A stretch of DNA of 64,000 nt from Cephalotrichum gorgonifer (Eukaryota > Ascomycota > Sordariomycetes > Microascales > Microascaceae): NCBI GenBank assembly GCA_900312665.1, contig ONZQ02000013.1:930001-994000 (forward strand), read 5' to 3'. The notes beneath the pieces are model-generated. The model saw nothing but the letters and a program-made list of their open reading frames with translations. It searched no databases and was not told where the DNA came from. This document shows, in pieces, positions 23,088 to 34,522 of this stretch. The position numbers and the translations under genes were made by a program. Each line of letters starts with the position of its first letter. The first letter of the stretch is position 1.

Positions 23088-23450
23088 TCACGCCGACGGC
23101 TCGCCCAGACCATCATCCCACGCAATTTCCTGTTGTAGTACGATGCTGTAAACACTCGCCTTCAGCAGCGTGAATACGAGGCTCGTCTTGCGCTCGAGGT
23201 CGCGTAGTCCGTCCAGGATCTCAGTGCTGGGGTTCGCGGCTAGGCTGTCGGAAAGGTGCGCTAGCTACGTATCTTGTCAGCTCCCACGCCCTGTGGCCTA
23301 CCCGGCTCCGGAAAGGGGGTTGGGGGAGAGGGGAGGAGTAAAGCAAACCTTCTTCATGTTCTCCGCTAATCGCTCATACTCCTCTAAGACCTCTTGCTCC
23401 AGCGGCGTGAGCTCCGGCGGAGAGGACAGTGCATTTTTATTGGTGTCCAT
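23088..23450 (-). CDS. DAD3: DASH/DAM1 complex subunit Dad3
   Basis: Small subunit of the ten-protein DASH (Dam1) ring that couples fungal kinetochores to spindle microtubules. Assembled from two exons on the minus strand: 23450-23349 (34 codons) and 23264-23088 (58 codons plus stop), giving 92 residues, the usual size. Exon 1 reads MDTNKNALSSPPELTPLEQE then VLEEYERLAENMKK. Exon 2 reads LAHLSDSLAANPSTEILDGL, then RDLERKTSLVFTLLKASVYS and IVLQQEI. Both halves match the Dad3 family pattern that I know: the LTPLEQEVLEEYERLA start and the ILDGLR.LERKTSLVFTLLKASVYSIVLQQEI core. The 84-base intron has a GTTTGC donor, a GCTGAC branch site and an ACGTAG acceptor, phase 0. Neither exon stands out as an open frame, so the gene is easy to miss. 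Confidence 0.93.
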
Positions 23451-25866
23451 TTTTGAATGGACACTTCTCCGATCTGGCGTTTCTGCGTTTCGCTCTTGCG
23501 TGTTCCCACCGTCGTGAAGGACTCCTCCGTCTCGTTTGTGGTTGTTGGTAGACGCGTTGCGATGCTGCGATTAACCCCGCCATCCAACTCTCATCGAAAT
23601 GCAATCCACACTGTCCCCGCTACGTTATGAGTGATGGTGTCAATCGCGACAGTGCCAACACTTTATGACACTGTGCATTCTGACACGGTACTTACTTCCC
23701 TACAAGTCTCTTCGGAAAAGAAACCTCGTCTCTCTTCCGGGCTGCTGCCGGTTCTGCACGCGGCCTCCCGGTTTCAAACCATCCAAGATCCGTCCCAGCC
23801 ACCCAGTTATCGTCGCTCTACTACATAAGTCAGGCGTAGATCGGCCTATAGGTAATGGCCCAAACGCGGCGAAGCATGTAGTTCAGAGTTTAGTAATCCG
23901 CCTACGACTACCCTACCATCTACAACTCGTTGATCGGGGCTTCTTCTAGTGACATGGTCCAAGCGCGTAACTAGACCGACTACGGATCATATAGCTGCCC
24001 CTTCGTTCGTATCTCCTCTTGACGCGAGGCCGGCTCCATCCTCATTGGGTGGCTGCGTGCCACGAGTGCGACGCGGAATCGGGAGTAGACGTCAAGGGAG
24101 TAAAAAAAATCGACAGAAAGAAAAAGAGGTGTGTGCAATGTGGGAGGGGAGGGTGGTGGGAGGATCATGATATGTTCATGTAAGATGAGACATCCCAACT
24201 GAAACCTGCCATCGCCCCGCCCCGCGAGCCGGTGAAGGAAAGGAGGGCTTCCTCTTCGGGTTCCTTTGGATCTAGCATCTTCTCCGCGTCCCACCGTTCA
24301 AGAACCTAACGGTCTCGCAAAGAAATAGCGGCTGCAGGCGATGCTAGTGGCGAGACCCGTCAGAATCAACATGATGTTCTCCCCCAGTAGGGTACAGAAC
24401 TCTCCGGGCTCACCATTGCAAGTACAGGTACGGAATAAGCACTCAAAGTTAAAAACTACATGGAGGATAATCCGGGGTAAATGGACCCCAAGGGGGACGA
24501 CCCACCCATCCCCGTTTCCCTTCGTTGCTTTAGCGCCGATTCCATGGTAGGAGACCCTGAGAATCGCGGGAAAGAGGTTAGGTTGTATATAATACCACGC
24601 CCCGTCTCGCGGAAACCTTCCCAAATACAGAGCTATCTGGGATCAGGGGGACTGGGCGCGTTTAACAGGTACTCTAACTGCGGACTAGTATCTTTTTGAG
24701 GGGCTACCTACTCACAGTTATATTGGGGCATTGACACCCCGCTTCTCTTGTGCAACAGCAGAACACGCAGGAATTCTTCGATGCGAGGAGGGTTGGTCTA
24801 GTGTTGTGGGAGCTGGGTGCCTGTAGCACGGGTAAGGGCACACTTTCTATTCCGGTCTCGCGATGAGGTTTCTCATCGAGTGTTTGGGGCCAAGGAGTAC
24901 AACATGACATCTGTCGAGCATCCAGGCACTGGATCTCATTTCGGGCCCTCTTTTGTGTGTGTGTGTGTGGGTGGGTGTATGTTTGGAAGGGGGGGATGTG
25001 ATGGATAAAGATGGAGGGCAACCGGGTGTTTAACGGATGAAGTACACGATTGCTGCCCTTGAACTGAGAAAAACGAAGCAGCAAGTTGGGACCGAAACAT
25101 GCCGATTCAACCCCTGGGGCTCACTGTGTGGCCAACGATGCATACGAGCACTTTTCTCTCCTGTCGTCATCCCCTTCCATCCCCAACCCCGCTTTTTTGG
25201 GGAAGCACAGCATCGAGGGGCCTGGATCTCCAAAAGAGACCGCGTGATTCATTCTGACGCACCTAGTCTGAGAGCCACCATTGGACTTGTTGGCGTTGAC
25301 GTCCAACGGTCTTGAGTGTGGCGGGGAAGAGGCTTCGTTGGTGTGCTCGCTAGCACCGCCCAGTTCGCCACCTTGTAACGAACATCACTGTGCTCTATCT
25401 GTAAGTGGGACTGGAGAAGAAGCTCCTGAGAATGCTCGAGCCCTGAGCTGCTGTGTAGCCGAGTGTTACGACATAGGAATACCTACGAGGCAATGTCCAT
25501 GGGCAATAGAGGAACGCATGATGCCTGGAGTTGACACACCGAATACTGACGGGGAACTCGTCATTTTGTGTTGGTCAGAACCCGGCCAGGCCATGAGGAG
25601 GCATGGGATTTTCGCGATTTTGAGGGAGAAGCATTCCAACCTGCCACTTTTGCGTCAAGGACGTGGCGTGTACTCCTTTGGTGCTCTCTGGCCCGTGCCT
25701 TTGCCATGACTGGCCCTATTTTGGCATGCTTATCTGCAAACGTCGGGATTTAAGAGACATCTGATGCTAGGGCAAACTAAAAGAAGTTTGGAGATTACAC
25801 GCTATATCGCATCTATTTGCGTCGTGATCCCCCCCTGTCGATGTCCTTTGTACGGGTAGGGTTTGT

Positions 25867-25880
25867 TACTTGTACAAGTA
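25867..25880. repeat. 14-bp perfect palindrome TACTTGTACAAGTA
   Basis: A perfect inverted repeat in non-coding DNA. It is related to the 12-bp palindrome at 27648. It could be a factor site or part of a recurrent non-coding word; function unknown. Confidence 0.6.
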
Positions 25881-26008
25881 CTTCCCCGACCCTCGGACAG
25901 ATAGATCCCTTCTCTCCCGACCTGCATGCTAGTTAGTGTGATTGGAGATTGCGGGCACTTCTCTCACCGACGAGGCGGGATAAAAGCACGCTTGGGGCGA
26001 GCTGCGGA

Positions 26009-26025
26009 GGGGGGGGGGGGGGGGG
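26009..26025 (+). repeat. Poly-G tract (17 G)
   Basis: An uninterrupted run of 17 G in non-coding DNA. Its length is prone to sequencing error and strain variation. Confidence 0.9.
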
Positions 26026-27647
26026 TGGCCGGGGGTTTGGGGCTGTTTCCCCATCTCTAAAATGCCTGTACTACTATTACTGACTCACTTTCACCGGACA
26101 ATGAGTGGCCGGGCCCCGCCTGCATGTATTTCTCGCAATGTAATGTTAGGTTTCTTCTGGCCGGAGCATGCCGTTTCGTGGTTACCAGCCACCACATGAT
26201 ATCTGGTGTCTGCCGGATATTGGTGGGGGGTTTCTAGTTGGAATCACACTCCAGGGACCTACTATAATGCTCGAGCACTACAGGACGGGGTGCAGTGTCA
26301 GGTGCGAGGAGGGGTATTAACACTACTAGAGCCGAACCTGGGCAGGTGTGGTGGTTATTAATTCGAACCTGCATCCAAGCGGGCTTCGTCCCGGCAGTGC
26401 AGAAGTGCAGAGACTTGCACTTGTAAAGGTAGATCTCCTCTAGAATCGAGATGGCAGATTTCTCGCCCATGGCTGTGGTTCCGAATTCAGCATGGCACGA
26501 GATTCTGATTGAAAACGGTTTAAAGTTGAATGTGGTGGGTCCATCATCGCGTCTGGCTCCAAGACAAGAAACACTCCGTGTTATTATTCAGTATTAGCAG
26601 CTTGCTTTTCTTTTCACCTTGCTACTTCTATCATTGTGGGCAAGGAGTGTCCGTTACTACGTCAAACATTTCCACTCATGACCGTCGGGTGGATGTGAAC
26701 CTTGTTACTGGACCCAACGTTTGTATCTGGCCTCAGGCGCCTCCTGCGTTGTAAAAGCGTTCCTAACCAAGCCCTAGTTATTGAATGAGCTCTTCTGAGG
26801 CATGGCATTGACCGAGGGTGTTCCATCACACAATGAGATCCGGTAGGGGGGTTTCTAGTCTAGGTGAAGGTACGAGTAGTAGGTATTACACGTCCTCCAT
26901 GCTTGAGCAAGGACTGACCCCCCTACGGGTATTCCTAACCGCAAGGACAATATGGAGTAAAAGTACGGACGAAAATACAAGTGCGAGCCCATACGTAGTG
27001 CAAGTATGGGCTGTCGCTCCACACGCAGACAAGCTACATATGTAGTAGCTAGGACTCCGCTTCAACATGGGCCAAACAGATAGTGCATCCCTAATCACTC
27101 CCTGGAATGCTACGAGTAGGTATTGTACGAAGTACAAGTCCTCGTTTACAAATACTTGCACTTATCAAGACATCATATGGAGCCCCTTTCCATTGCATCC
27201 ATCTATTATATCCCGCCTCGGTGAGTGCCCATGCAGGCATGTCACAGCCCGAACTTGTAGGCCCTTCCCCTGTCCGTGCACCCCCATATTAATACCTGTA
27301 CAATACATGTACAATCTCACCGTCGCATCCCACCCTCGTATGTACTCCGTAGTATACCACAAGCAACCAGGGGATGGATAGGTTGACAAGCATTAATACC
27401 CCAGGCATACTTGGAAGTACTAATATTCCGTGCATGGATTGGTGTGAATAGCGCCCTCATCCTTGCACAAGCAGGTATCTGCATTTTTATGCATGCCCTT
27501 TCCCCTTCTTAATTCTCCAATCCCACCCGATTCGACGACACCTGGAAGCGAATGCCCGCTTTTTGTTGCCCCGAAGCCATGTTCATTATTCATCGATCTA
27601 CCAAGTATTGAGTACTTTGTGTTAGGTTAGCCTGGACACACATAAGT

Positions 27648-27659
27648 ACAAGTACTTGT
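27648..27659. repeat. 12-bp perfect palindrome ACAAGTACTTGT
   Basis: A perfect inverted repeat with the same words (ACAAGTACTTG) as the palindrome at 25867, shifted by half a unit. It lies in the same gene-poor stretch. Confidence 0.6.
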
Positions 27660-28919
27660 GGGGCGGGATGGTGGGTACCCAAGGGAAATGACCTATGCTG
27701 CATGGGCGGGGCGAGCTCTCCTTCCCCGCATTTTTCATTGTAGCCCGTTGAGGGGAAGAAGAACCAACAATAAGCCAGGGCTCGACCAAAGTTCACACCC
27801 CGTCTACTCCGTCTATGGTCGTTTTGGCCCTAATAATAGTGCAACATTCCTCCCAGAGAGGCTAGGGAGGCTTCCCCATATTATATACATCGCGTCGCAC
27901 ATGATACTGTACCTTGGCTCGCCCTTGCCACCCGGCGACCGGAGCTCCTCAATTGGAATATCACCAGAGATTTATATGATGCTGCTAATGCGGACAGCAT
28001 GGCTGACGACGCGATTCAATCAGCATCATCGCGCGTACTCAAAGCCCGGGCGAGTCCCGCCTATGGAACATCTGGGCTCCCATCGAATATCAACCCACCT
28101 CATGACACTCATTGCCTCCAGGTAGGTTCTGTCGTCTTTGGATTACGACTTGCGAAGAAGGACCCTTCTCCTCGTGCCCACCCAATCTAGCTGTGGAAGC
28201 TAACGGCGAGTTTAATTTCTCCTGGTGGTATTATTTACTAGCTCTTTGCATACTGAGCGTGACAATAAGCAGGAGAGGAGGCATCGTTCGCAGCAGTGAA
28301 CCGCAATCAATAAGGCTCGCCTCTCCTTCCCGCACCAAGACGGGACGGAGACGGGGACTAAGTAATAGGTATTGAGCTAGCTGCGAACGCATGGTCGTAC
28401 CTCTGTCAAAACCAAAACACACAGTGTAAATGTCTCTTCTGAGTCAAGTGGAAACGTCCCAGGGTCCGGGGCCCGCTCTGTTTGCGACCTGGTCAGGTTA
28501 GCGCAGGTAGTCAAGGTCTACGACAAACACAATTCTGCATCATCATACTCACGCCGCTGTGATGAATCAATTTGGCTTGTAAACCAAGCCATGCGAGATA
28601 TTGTCGAGCTCTATCATGAGGCGTCGGGTGATGGATGGGTGGGCACCACGTTGTACAGTGCAGGTCATGAGCTGCACTGGTTCGGCCTTGCAGTGCACCC
28701 AACCGGGAGCACAGGACACCGAGGGGTGGAGCGGAGGAAGACCAAGGGCCCACTCTAGTACAAGGTACTACGACTACTCGAGGTGCTACAAGACTCCTTC
28801 TGAAGAGCAGGGTCCCCCTCCCCACTCGCGTCTGCTCCCCCCCACCCCTTTCCTTCTTCCCTTGATATTAATCCCACCCGGAGCTTGCCTGTGGTCGCGT
28901 TGGCTGGCCTCGTCTTGCG

Positions 28920-28978
28920 TCTCGAAGCACCAGCCACCACTCCCACCACCTCCACCACCTCCACCACCACCATTTGCC
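28920..28978 (+). repeat. CCA/CCACCT triplet-type repeat
   Basis: Imperfect CCACCA, CCACTC and CCACCT units in non-coding DNA upstream of the PSP1-domain gene. Confidence 0.7.
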
Positions 28979-29830
28979 CTCCCACCATCAGCGGAAGTCG
29001 ACCTTGACTTGCGATCAACACTGGTCTCGTGTCGCATCTACCCTTACCTCCCTCTACCCTCCCCGCTCCCCAACTCCTCTTCCTTAATATTACCTCCTCT
29101 TTACAATACCATCATATCACTTCCCACCTCGTCTACCCCTGTACACTTTCGCAATTCGCGCCCGAAGGAAACTCGACCCAGGTAACCTCCCGTCTCTATT
29201 CACATTCGCCTCCGTCCCTGTGCTCGCCAGTCCGAACCCAGCCGCCCGGCTACCCGTCTCCCGCCACAGACGTTCGTCGTCGTCGCCTGACTGGTTTGCG
29301 TGTGCTGGCCTTCCTGCGATGGCTTGCGCCTAGAAGAAGCTTGTTTTCTGGCACACTTTCACTCCCGACTTGAAGGTCAGGAACGGCAACAAACAGATAG
29401 GAGAAGCTTGCCATTGTGAACCTACTGAGCCTCTTCTGACCCGTTCAACTCTTATCTTTTCTCTCTCCCGCATCACCTTCTAGTATTCTTACTGCTTCAT
29501 CTTTTTGGGCTTTCCTCTTGTTAGACGGCTGGGCTTTAGACATTATTTCCTGACATCGCCATTCAACCTGTACAAGTACCCTCCCGCGTCCTCTCCAGTA
29601 ATTCGCCATTCCACAAACGCAACCTCCCCGAGCAATAATCAACTTCAACAACCCTCCTCACTTCTTTTTCTCCACACAACTTACCATCTTCTATCTTGTT
29701 ATCTTTTCTAGACGGCGTCTTTAGCCAGTCTTGAATTTGTTCTCGTTCCCACCTCTTATACCTCGCCCATACCCCTTCCGCACGTACATATTTGATACCC
29801 CCATAGATTTATCTCCGAGATCTAGGCTCA

Positions 29831-30089
29831 GTAAGTCCCTCCCACCCCCAGTGGTTTGTCTTCCGCGTCGGCGTCTATGGCGTTGTGGGCTGGGCTGTCT
29901 CATGGTTTGCTCATAAGCCTGGGCAGCAGCATTGCTTTTCAGCCTTGCAACGATTCTAGTTGCGGGCCCGCCCCTCCCCATTTCGCCAGTTTACCACCTC
30001 GCGTGCCTTCCTCCCATGTTTTCTCATTCCGCCCGAAAGGGAAATCAGAGTTCCTGGTGTGCCATACTGACTCGGCATGTTCTTTCCAG
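29831..30089 (+). promoter_or_regulatory. Candidate 5'-leader intron of the PSP1-domain gene
   Basis: A strong donor GTAAGT at 29831, a branch-like CTGAC near 30067 and a pyrimidine-rich acceptor TTCTTTCCAG ending at 30089 would remove 259 bases of the leader about 400 bases before the start codon. Inferred from consensus only. Confidence 0.4.
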
Positions 30090-30494
30090 GGATTACTGCC
30101 AAGCGCTCGAGCCTACCTCTCCTGTCGAAGGTCGGCAATCGTCTATCCTGCTGCGCGGCCCCCACACCTACACTGTTCTCGATCACCACCACACACCTGA
30201 GTACTACGCGCTTCTGAACGCATCACTTCACCGTTCGCAATCGCGCGCCGCTCATGACTACGAAGAAGCCCATCATCAACTATCGATTGATTATTTCTAG
30301 TTGATTGGCGACTACAAGCAGGCTGTTATCGCGATATCCGGCGACGAATCCCAACCCGACCCTCGAATACAATCCTTCGCGTCGTCTGACTGTATGGTCA
30401 CCTACCCACTCCCGATCCAACCTTACGTCTGCCCACGAGGCCTCCGAGGTCGATCCATAATCTCGATAGCTACATTTTCGAGAAAGCAAGCTAG

Positions 30495-33376
30495 ATGATG
30501 AGTTCAGCAACAATCAAACCGAGCACGCCATCCAAGCTTGGCCAGCCTGGACACCCATCGGCCCCGCCTTCCAGCCACTCGATCCTGCTAGAGAAGCTCA
30601 GTGCCCGCACATCAACACCGGACTCCGAAGCCTTTGCGAGCTCTGACGACGAAGCCGACGGCCGTGTTCCTGAACCGACGCAGCCCGTTCCGCCACCCCA
30701 GAAACCTGTACGGAGGGCCTCGTGGCTGAATGATACGTCGCAGCCCGTCCCTCGACCAAGGAAGGGATCTTTTGCGAGTGGCACAATGTCTCCAACAACT
30801 TCACACCCGGGAACCCCTTCGGCCGATGCGCCTGGTGGGCTTTGGGGTTCGCACTCTGCCTCAGGTGCGATGATGGGACGTGCCCCGGGATCCTTTGCAT
30901 GGGGCACAGGCATTTGGAATACCGATAGGAAGGAGCCATCGAGGCTAAGCGAGGTTTTGCCATCGCCGACATCTGTCCTTCCTCCCGGCGCGACGGCCAA
31001 CTCCATGTTCGGCCCCGACTCTTCCCTGCCCCAGGGGTCACCGGGTTCGAGGGATCAGGGCGGCAATTCTCAGTTCCCCTTCGCCATTCCGCTTCATCCA
31101 ACTCCCAAGACATATCGGTCTCAGTCATACTCAGTAGGCCAGATGGACTCCGACGCGGTTCCACCGTCCATGAGCACGTCTACCATACTCGGTCGAGCCC
31201 GACCTCCACACTCCGCTATTCAGCATCGTCCCTCGCGCCCGAGCATGTTAAGCGAGATGTCAAACGAGGGGGGCCTTGGAAAGGTCAAGGAAGTGGAGGA
31301 TGACGAAGAAGAAGACGCCGAGAGTCCATCGGGTTCCCTTCTCCAAAATTCATTCCATCAGTCAGCCGAGTCAAAGGCTATCGAGATTCTTACCCGAGAG
31401 AACGCAATGCTGCGCCAGCAACATCAGCAGTACCAAAGCGCTCGGACCAGGCCCCGGTCCTCGACGGCTGCTGTCTACGGGTTGAGCAGCGGATACACTC
31501 TACAAGAGAGTGTCCCCGAAGAGTCAGAGTATGCTATCGATGAGTTGGAAGAGTCTAATGACGGGGTGGATTTGGGCAATACTAGGAGGACACTCAACCG
31601 CAGAATGAGCGAGTTTGGGCCGAGCGCGTTCCGATCACCGTTCGGCACGGACAACCGGACCATGGACTCTGCCAAGAGGAACATCTGGCATAGCCAGCTT
31701 GGTTTCGGCGGTATGGGAGACCTACCGCAGAGTCAGAGCCGCCGCCATTCATTCGCGGATGTCCCTACGAGGCAAGCATCTATTAGCTCCATTGGTGGAG
31801 ATCATGCTGCGGGGTTCGACCTGGGCATCCAAGAATCTCAGGTTTCACAGGACTACCCTTCTCCGTACGCGGAGTCATCGAGTCTCTCCGCGACGGGTGT
31901 TGGTATGTTTATTATTTAACTGCTGCGCATTGTTGGCTCACGTTTCTATGCCGACAGGCACTCTGCGGAATTGAAGACTAACTCTTGATGTAGGAGGAAA
32001 TACCCATTTTCCGGGCGCAGGGTCAGGCTTCGCCGGTTCACTCGCTCTGGGGCAGTCGGGCTTCAGCGGCCCATATCCTTCACCATACGGCCTGCATGGT
32101 CAGTTTGCTAACCGAGCGCCATCCCCCCACCGAAATGTTTACGGGATGACGCAACCGCGCCACAACCAGCTACTCCATATTGTGTATTTCAAATGCTCCC
32201 GGGCCGACGTGTTCTACATCCAAGAAGGCACCGGCCTGACGGTTAAGCCAGGTGATCTTGTCATTGTGGAGGCCGACCGCGGAACGGATATCGGCACCGT
32301 TGTTAGAGACAATGTCGACTGGCAGACCGCAAAGGAACTCAAGGAGTATTACAGCGAGGAACATTACAAGTGGCTGATGATGTACTCACAAAATGCGGCC
32401 GCTGTGCAAGAAGGTGGCCTAGTCGGCGCTCCCATCGGGTTTCAGGGGAGCGCTGTTGGGGGCATGGGCCCTCCGAACCACCACCACATGCAGGACTCCA
32501 ATGCTGGGGAGCTGAAGCCGAAGCTCATCAAGAGACTCGCCCAAAGCCACGAAGTTCATGCGTTGAGGGAGAAAGAAGGCAACGAAGCGAAGGCCAAGCG
32601 CGTGTGCATGCAAAAGGTCAAAGAGCACGGCCTCAATATGGAAATTCTCGATGCCGAGTTCCAAATGTACGAACCCCCCCTCCTTCCCTAGTTATTCTAG
32701 GCCTCCTCTCTAGGCATGCGATTCGAGCTGTATACTAATCATACTTTGCGGCAGGGATTGGAAGAAGCTTACTTTCTACTATTTTGCGGACTCATACATC
32801 AACTTCAACTCCCTTGTCACCGACCTTTTCAAGATTTACAAGACGCGTATCTGGATGTCGGCTGTCAACCCTGCATCTTTCGCAAACCCGACGCTCGGTA
32901 TACAGGCACCCAGCGGCATTGGTCCCGGTGCTGTTGGCCCAGGTGCAGTGAGTGGTGGGCGAGGCGGAGGACATCCTGAGCGGCGTGCCAACCAGAACCA
33001 ACAGGAGCCCCAGGCTGCTCCGCAGGCTGGTCGAGGATACCAAGGCCCAGCCTTCGGCCAGAGCTTCTCGGGCAGTGAGCGCGGGGCGGCTCCAGCCTCG
33101 ACCTATTCGACTGGGAACCTAGGGTACCAACCACAGTATGGGCTAGGATTTGGCTCTGCATCTAGGCTGGGGAACAACGCGCCGTACCACCCGACATCGG
33201 GGCAATCAGCAGACCCGTTTGGAGGAGGATTCTCCCAGCAGAACGACTTCTCGGCCATTAGACGAGCCCAGGGACAGATTCCCGGAGCCGGGCCGCATGG
33301 TCACAGCATGTCCCCAGTGGGTGCCCAGCAAGATTGGGCATCCTCATTCCAGGGGCTATCTTTGAACTCTCGTTGA
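30495..33376 (+). CDS. PSP1: PSP1 C-terminal domain protein
   Basis: Exons 30495-31902, 31994-32666 and 32755-33376, 900 residues. The first half is Ser/Pro-rich and likely disordered, with repeated small basic/Ser motifs (RRASWLND, RPRKGSFASG) that look like kinase targets. A short helical piece (EILTRENAMLRQQHQQYQ) lies near residue 300. The PSP1 conserved domain covers residues about 525-728: HNQLLHIVYFKCSRADVFYI, then KPGDLVIVEADRGTDIGTVV, and, after the third exon joins, DWKKLTFYYFADSYINFNSL and FKIYKTRIWM. The C-terminal tail is Gly/Gln/Pro-rich. Yeast PSP1 was found as a high-copy suppressor of DNA polymerase alpha mutations, and the biochemical role of the domain is not settled. An in-frame ATG one codon downstream (30498) could also serve. 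The upstream region is unusually long. Confidence 0.85.
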
Positions 33377-34522
33377 CTCCTGCCTTGGTGTTTTCGAGAC
33401 TTTCCTGTTACTCCTGCCACGACTTTACCACAGGTTCGGAGCCTTACACGAGCTAGACGACATTCGATTCTGTGTACCTATTGATACAACGGTGTTTTGT
33501 GGTTTTCGGCAAATTTTCTGACTCTTGTGGAAGAGGCGTTTGTTTTCATGTTCAGACCACTGTCTTTCCGCGACACGACCGAGTACGACCGCCCTGGTTT
33601 TGGGAAGATTTCGCGAAGCAGAGACAAAGAGATAGGAGAAAGACGCGCGAGAGCGGGAAGCCGGACATGGGTGTTTTACATGTCTGGATGCTTTGAGCTG
33701 AGGTCATTTTGACCGTGATTTACTCGTTTGCGAAGGAACGAGTGACGACACATCCACCTACGGCGTTTTATTTTCTCTACGAGTCGTAGAGCGTCCCATT
33801 CACGAATCCACTTGGACGACCAGCATCCCGACCGCTTTAGGTCTGGGGTTGACAATTCAGGATGGGTACTCTACGCCTCGTCCCCCTTGGGCAGAGATGG
33901 TCGGCATCTCACATCTGCCACCCTCGCCAAGCGGGTTACCGATTTCAACTAGAGTTACGTCTATTTTTACGAGTTTTCACCGAGAAGCGGAAGGAAAACG
34001 GAGAAATGGTCAAAATTCAGGGGATACACACTTGTTCATTAAAGAAGCGGGGAAGGAGGGAACGGAAATAGGTTTTGATATTGTTGCTCAGGTGCTATGT
34101 GTTTTTTTTAAATGGAGGGAGGGTGATACCTGTGATAGATAAAGATTTCCCTGTTCTTGCTTGCAGTTTGCTCCCACCATGCCTGCCACGGCTTGATGGG
34201 CTTGGTCTTGTTGCCTTGCTTGGGGAGGACTCGGTCCTGCGGAAGCCGTGAAGAGTGAGATTGCTGTTTGATGTGGATGTTAGGGGACCGTTTGATTTGC
34301 TAGATAAATTTCCGACCAAAGTAGAATCGATATTGTTCTGCTTAGTACACTCACGAGGCCCTATTCTTGAGACATTGCTGTGTCCCATAAGTGAAGGGAA
34401 CTGGCCACGAGGGGGGCGTTAGACGATAGAGGCACAACAATACATATATTCTATACAATGGGATATGGCATCCCTCCCACCCCACCTCAGTTATCAGGCA
34501 TATTTCTACTCTCATACAAGAC
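33377..34522. other. Convergent 3' region, PSP1-type gene and MRPS5
   Basis: About 1.1 kb between two facing 3' ends. Open frames below 100 codons match nothing. A T-run lies near 34101. I see no gene. Confidence 0.45.

Larger units (their letters stand above)
23451..30494. other. 7-kb gene-poor region upstream of the PSP1-domain gene
   Basis: No gene that I can support. Open frames reach at most about 195 codons (28601-29185) and read as low-complexity Pro/Ser/Leu or match nothing known. The interval holds the DAD3 promoter at its left. At its right is a pyrimidine-rich stretch (about 28800-30490), probably a long promoter and leader of the PSP1-type gene. Simple sequences: a GT run near 24956, 17 G at 26009, CCACCT/CCACCA repeats near 28930-28975. 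Two perfect GTAC-centred or TGTACA-centred palindromes lie at 25867 and 27648. No transposase or reverse transcriptase frame and no terminal repeats were seen. Confidence 0.55.

Noticed and set aside
25281..25709. 142-codon plus-strand frame in the gene-poor stretch
   Set aside because: No recognisable sequence, no splice partner; length is within chance expectation for this base composition.
26340..26400. tRNA-like B-box (GGTTCGAATT on the minus strand)
   Set aside because: The flanking T-arm stem does not pair (GCAGG against TAATA) and no A-box or acceptor stem could be placed.
28601..29185. 194-codon plus-strand frame before the PSP1-domain gene
   Set aside because: Mostly Pro/Ser runs from CCA and pyrimidine repeats; no domain, no splice link to the next gene.
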